This document shows positions 4,915-5,031 of a stretch of 5,031 nucleotides of DNA, one piece after another. The notes below the pieces were generated by a model. The model made no database searches, was not told the origin of the DNA, and saw only the letters and a list, made by a program, of their open reading frames with translations. The stretch is from Acidobacteriota bacterium (GTDB lineage Bacteria; Acidobacteriota; Terriglobia; Acidiferrales; UBA7541). Within the stretch, counting starts at the first letter, position 1, and the number at the start of each line of letters is the position of its first letter. A program made the translations under genes and the position numbers. Where the stretch lies: positions 1 through 5,031 of the forward strand of contig QHZC01000335.1 in NCBI GenBank assembly GCA_003224515.1, read 5' to 3'.

Positions 4915-5031
4915 ACAAGAGCCTTCTTAGTTTTTGCTCTTCCAGCCATTTCACGATTTTTCCGACGTCTTGCGCGCGGTCGCGCGGGCAGATGAGCAGC
5001 GCATCGGGCGTCTCAACCGCGATCAGGTCGC
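4913..5031 (-). CDS. Mannose-1-phosphate guanylyltransferase, C-terminal end (partial)
   Basis: Reading leftward from the window edge, a minus-strand frame (first full codon 5029-5027) encodes 38 residues to a TAG at 4915-4913. It contains DLIAVETPDALLICPRDRAQ, then DVGKIVKWLEEQKLRRLL. This matches the end of the ManC/mannose-1-phosphate guanylyltransferase nucleotidyltransferase domain, where the pattern 'vvet.dalLvcprdraQdvk.iv..l' is typical. The enzyme makes GDP-mannose from mannose 1-phosphate and GTP; the GTP-binding N-terminus lies outside the window. The call rests on a short tail, so a related NDP-sugar pyrophosphorylase is possible, though the CPRDRAQDV phrase is characteristic. The next gene on the same strand is the phosphohexomutase, which could supply its substrate. 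Confidence 0.8.
   Translation of the reverse strand, partial: DLIAVETPDALLICPRDRAQDVGKIVKWLEEQKLRRLL

Noticed and set aside
4809..4949. In-frame N-terminal extension of the mutase from ATG4949
   Set aside because: It runs out of frame through the guanylyltransferase tail and a palindrome, is Arg-rich with no family similarity, and the conserved FGTDGWRG motif begins right after ATG4808.

Overview
The window reads as an ordinary chromosomal segment of a moderately GC-rich bacterium. The protein sequences and the ribH-nusB pairing suggest an Acidobacteriota (Terriglobia-like) genome. That placement rests on recognising sequence style and has not been searched, so it is moderate-confidence inference.

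Left half, plus strand (1-2017): the 3' end of an enoyl-CoA hydratase (crotonase family) gene, a 42-nt purine tract, ribH (lumazine synthase, riboflavin pathway) and nusB (antitermination/rRNA transcription factor). ribH and nusB are so tightly packed that they probably form one transcript. After a 135-nt gap comes a separate gene with the best Shine-Dalgarno sequence in the window. It encodes a small secreted, extremely Asp/Lys/Arg/Asn-rich protein made of 25 in-phase heptads grouped into 21-residue super-repeats. This is the least explained and most interesting item here.

Middle (2018-2224): a convergent intergenic region with a probable terminator just after the repeat gene and a separate, perfect 14-bp inverted repeat just beyond the end of the oppositely oriented PhzF-family gene.

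Right half, minus strand (5031 down to 2225, read right to left): the last 38 codons of what looks like mannose-1-phosphate guanylyltransferase (too short to stand out as an ORF), a palindromic element overlapping its stop, a phosphoglucomutase/phosphomannomutase whose promoter appears to make a leaderless mRNA, a decayed cupin gene (truncated N-terminus plus a frameshift), and an intact PhzF-family isomerase/epimerase-like gene. The mutase (Man-6-P to Man-1-P) and the guanylyltransferase (Man-1-P to GDP-mannose) catalyse consecutive steps, so this end is probably a sugar-nucleotide locus feeding glycan synthesis.

No tRNA, rRNA, CRISPR array, insertion sequence or phage gene is visible. I found no convincing new multi-gene system; the candidates for novelty are the heptad-repeat protein and the palindromic intergenic elements.
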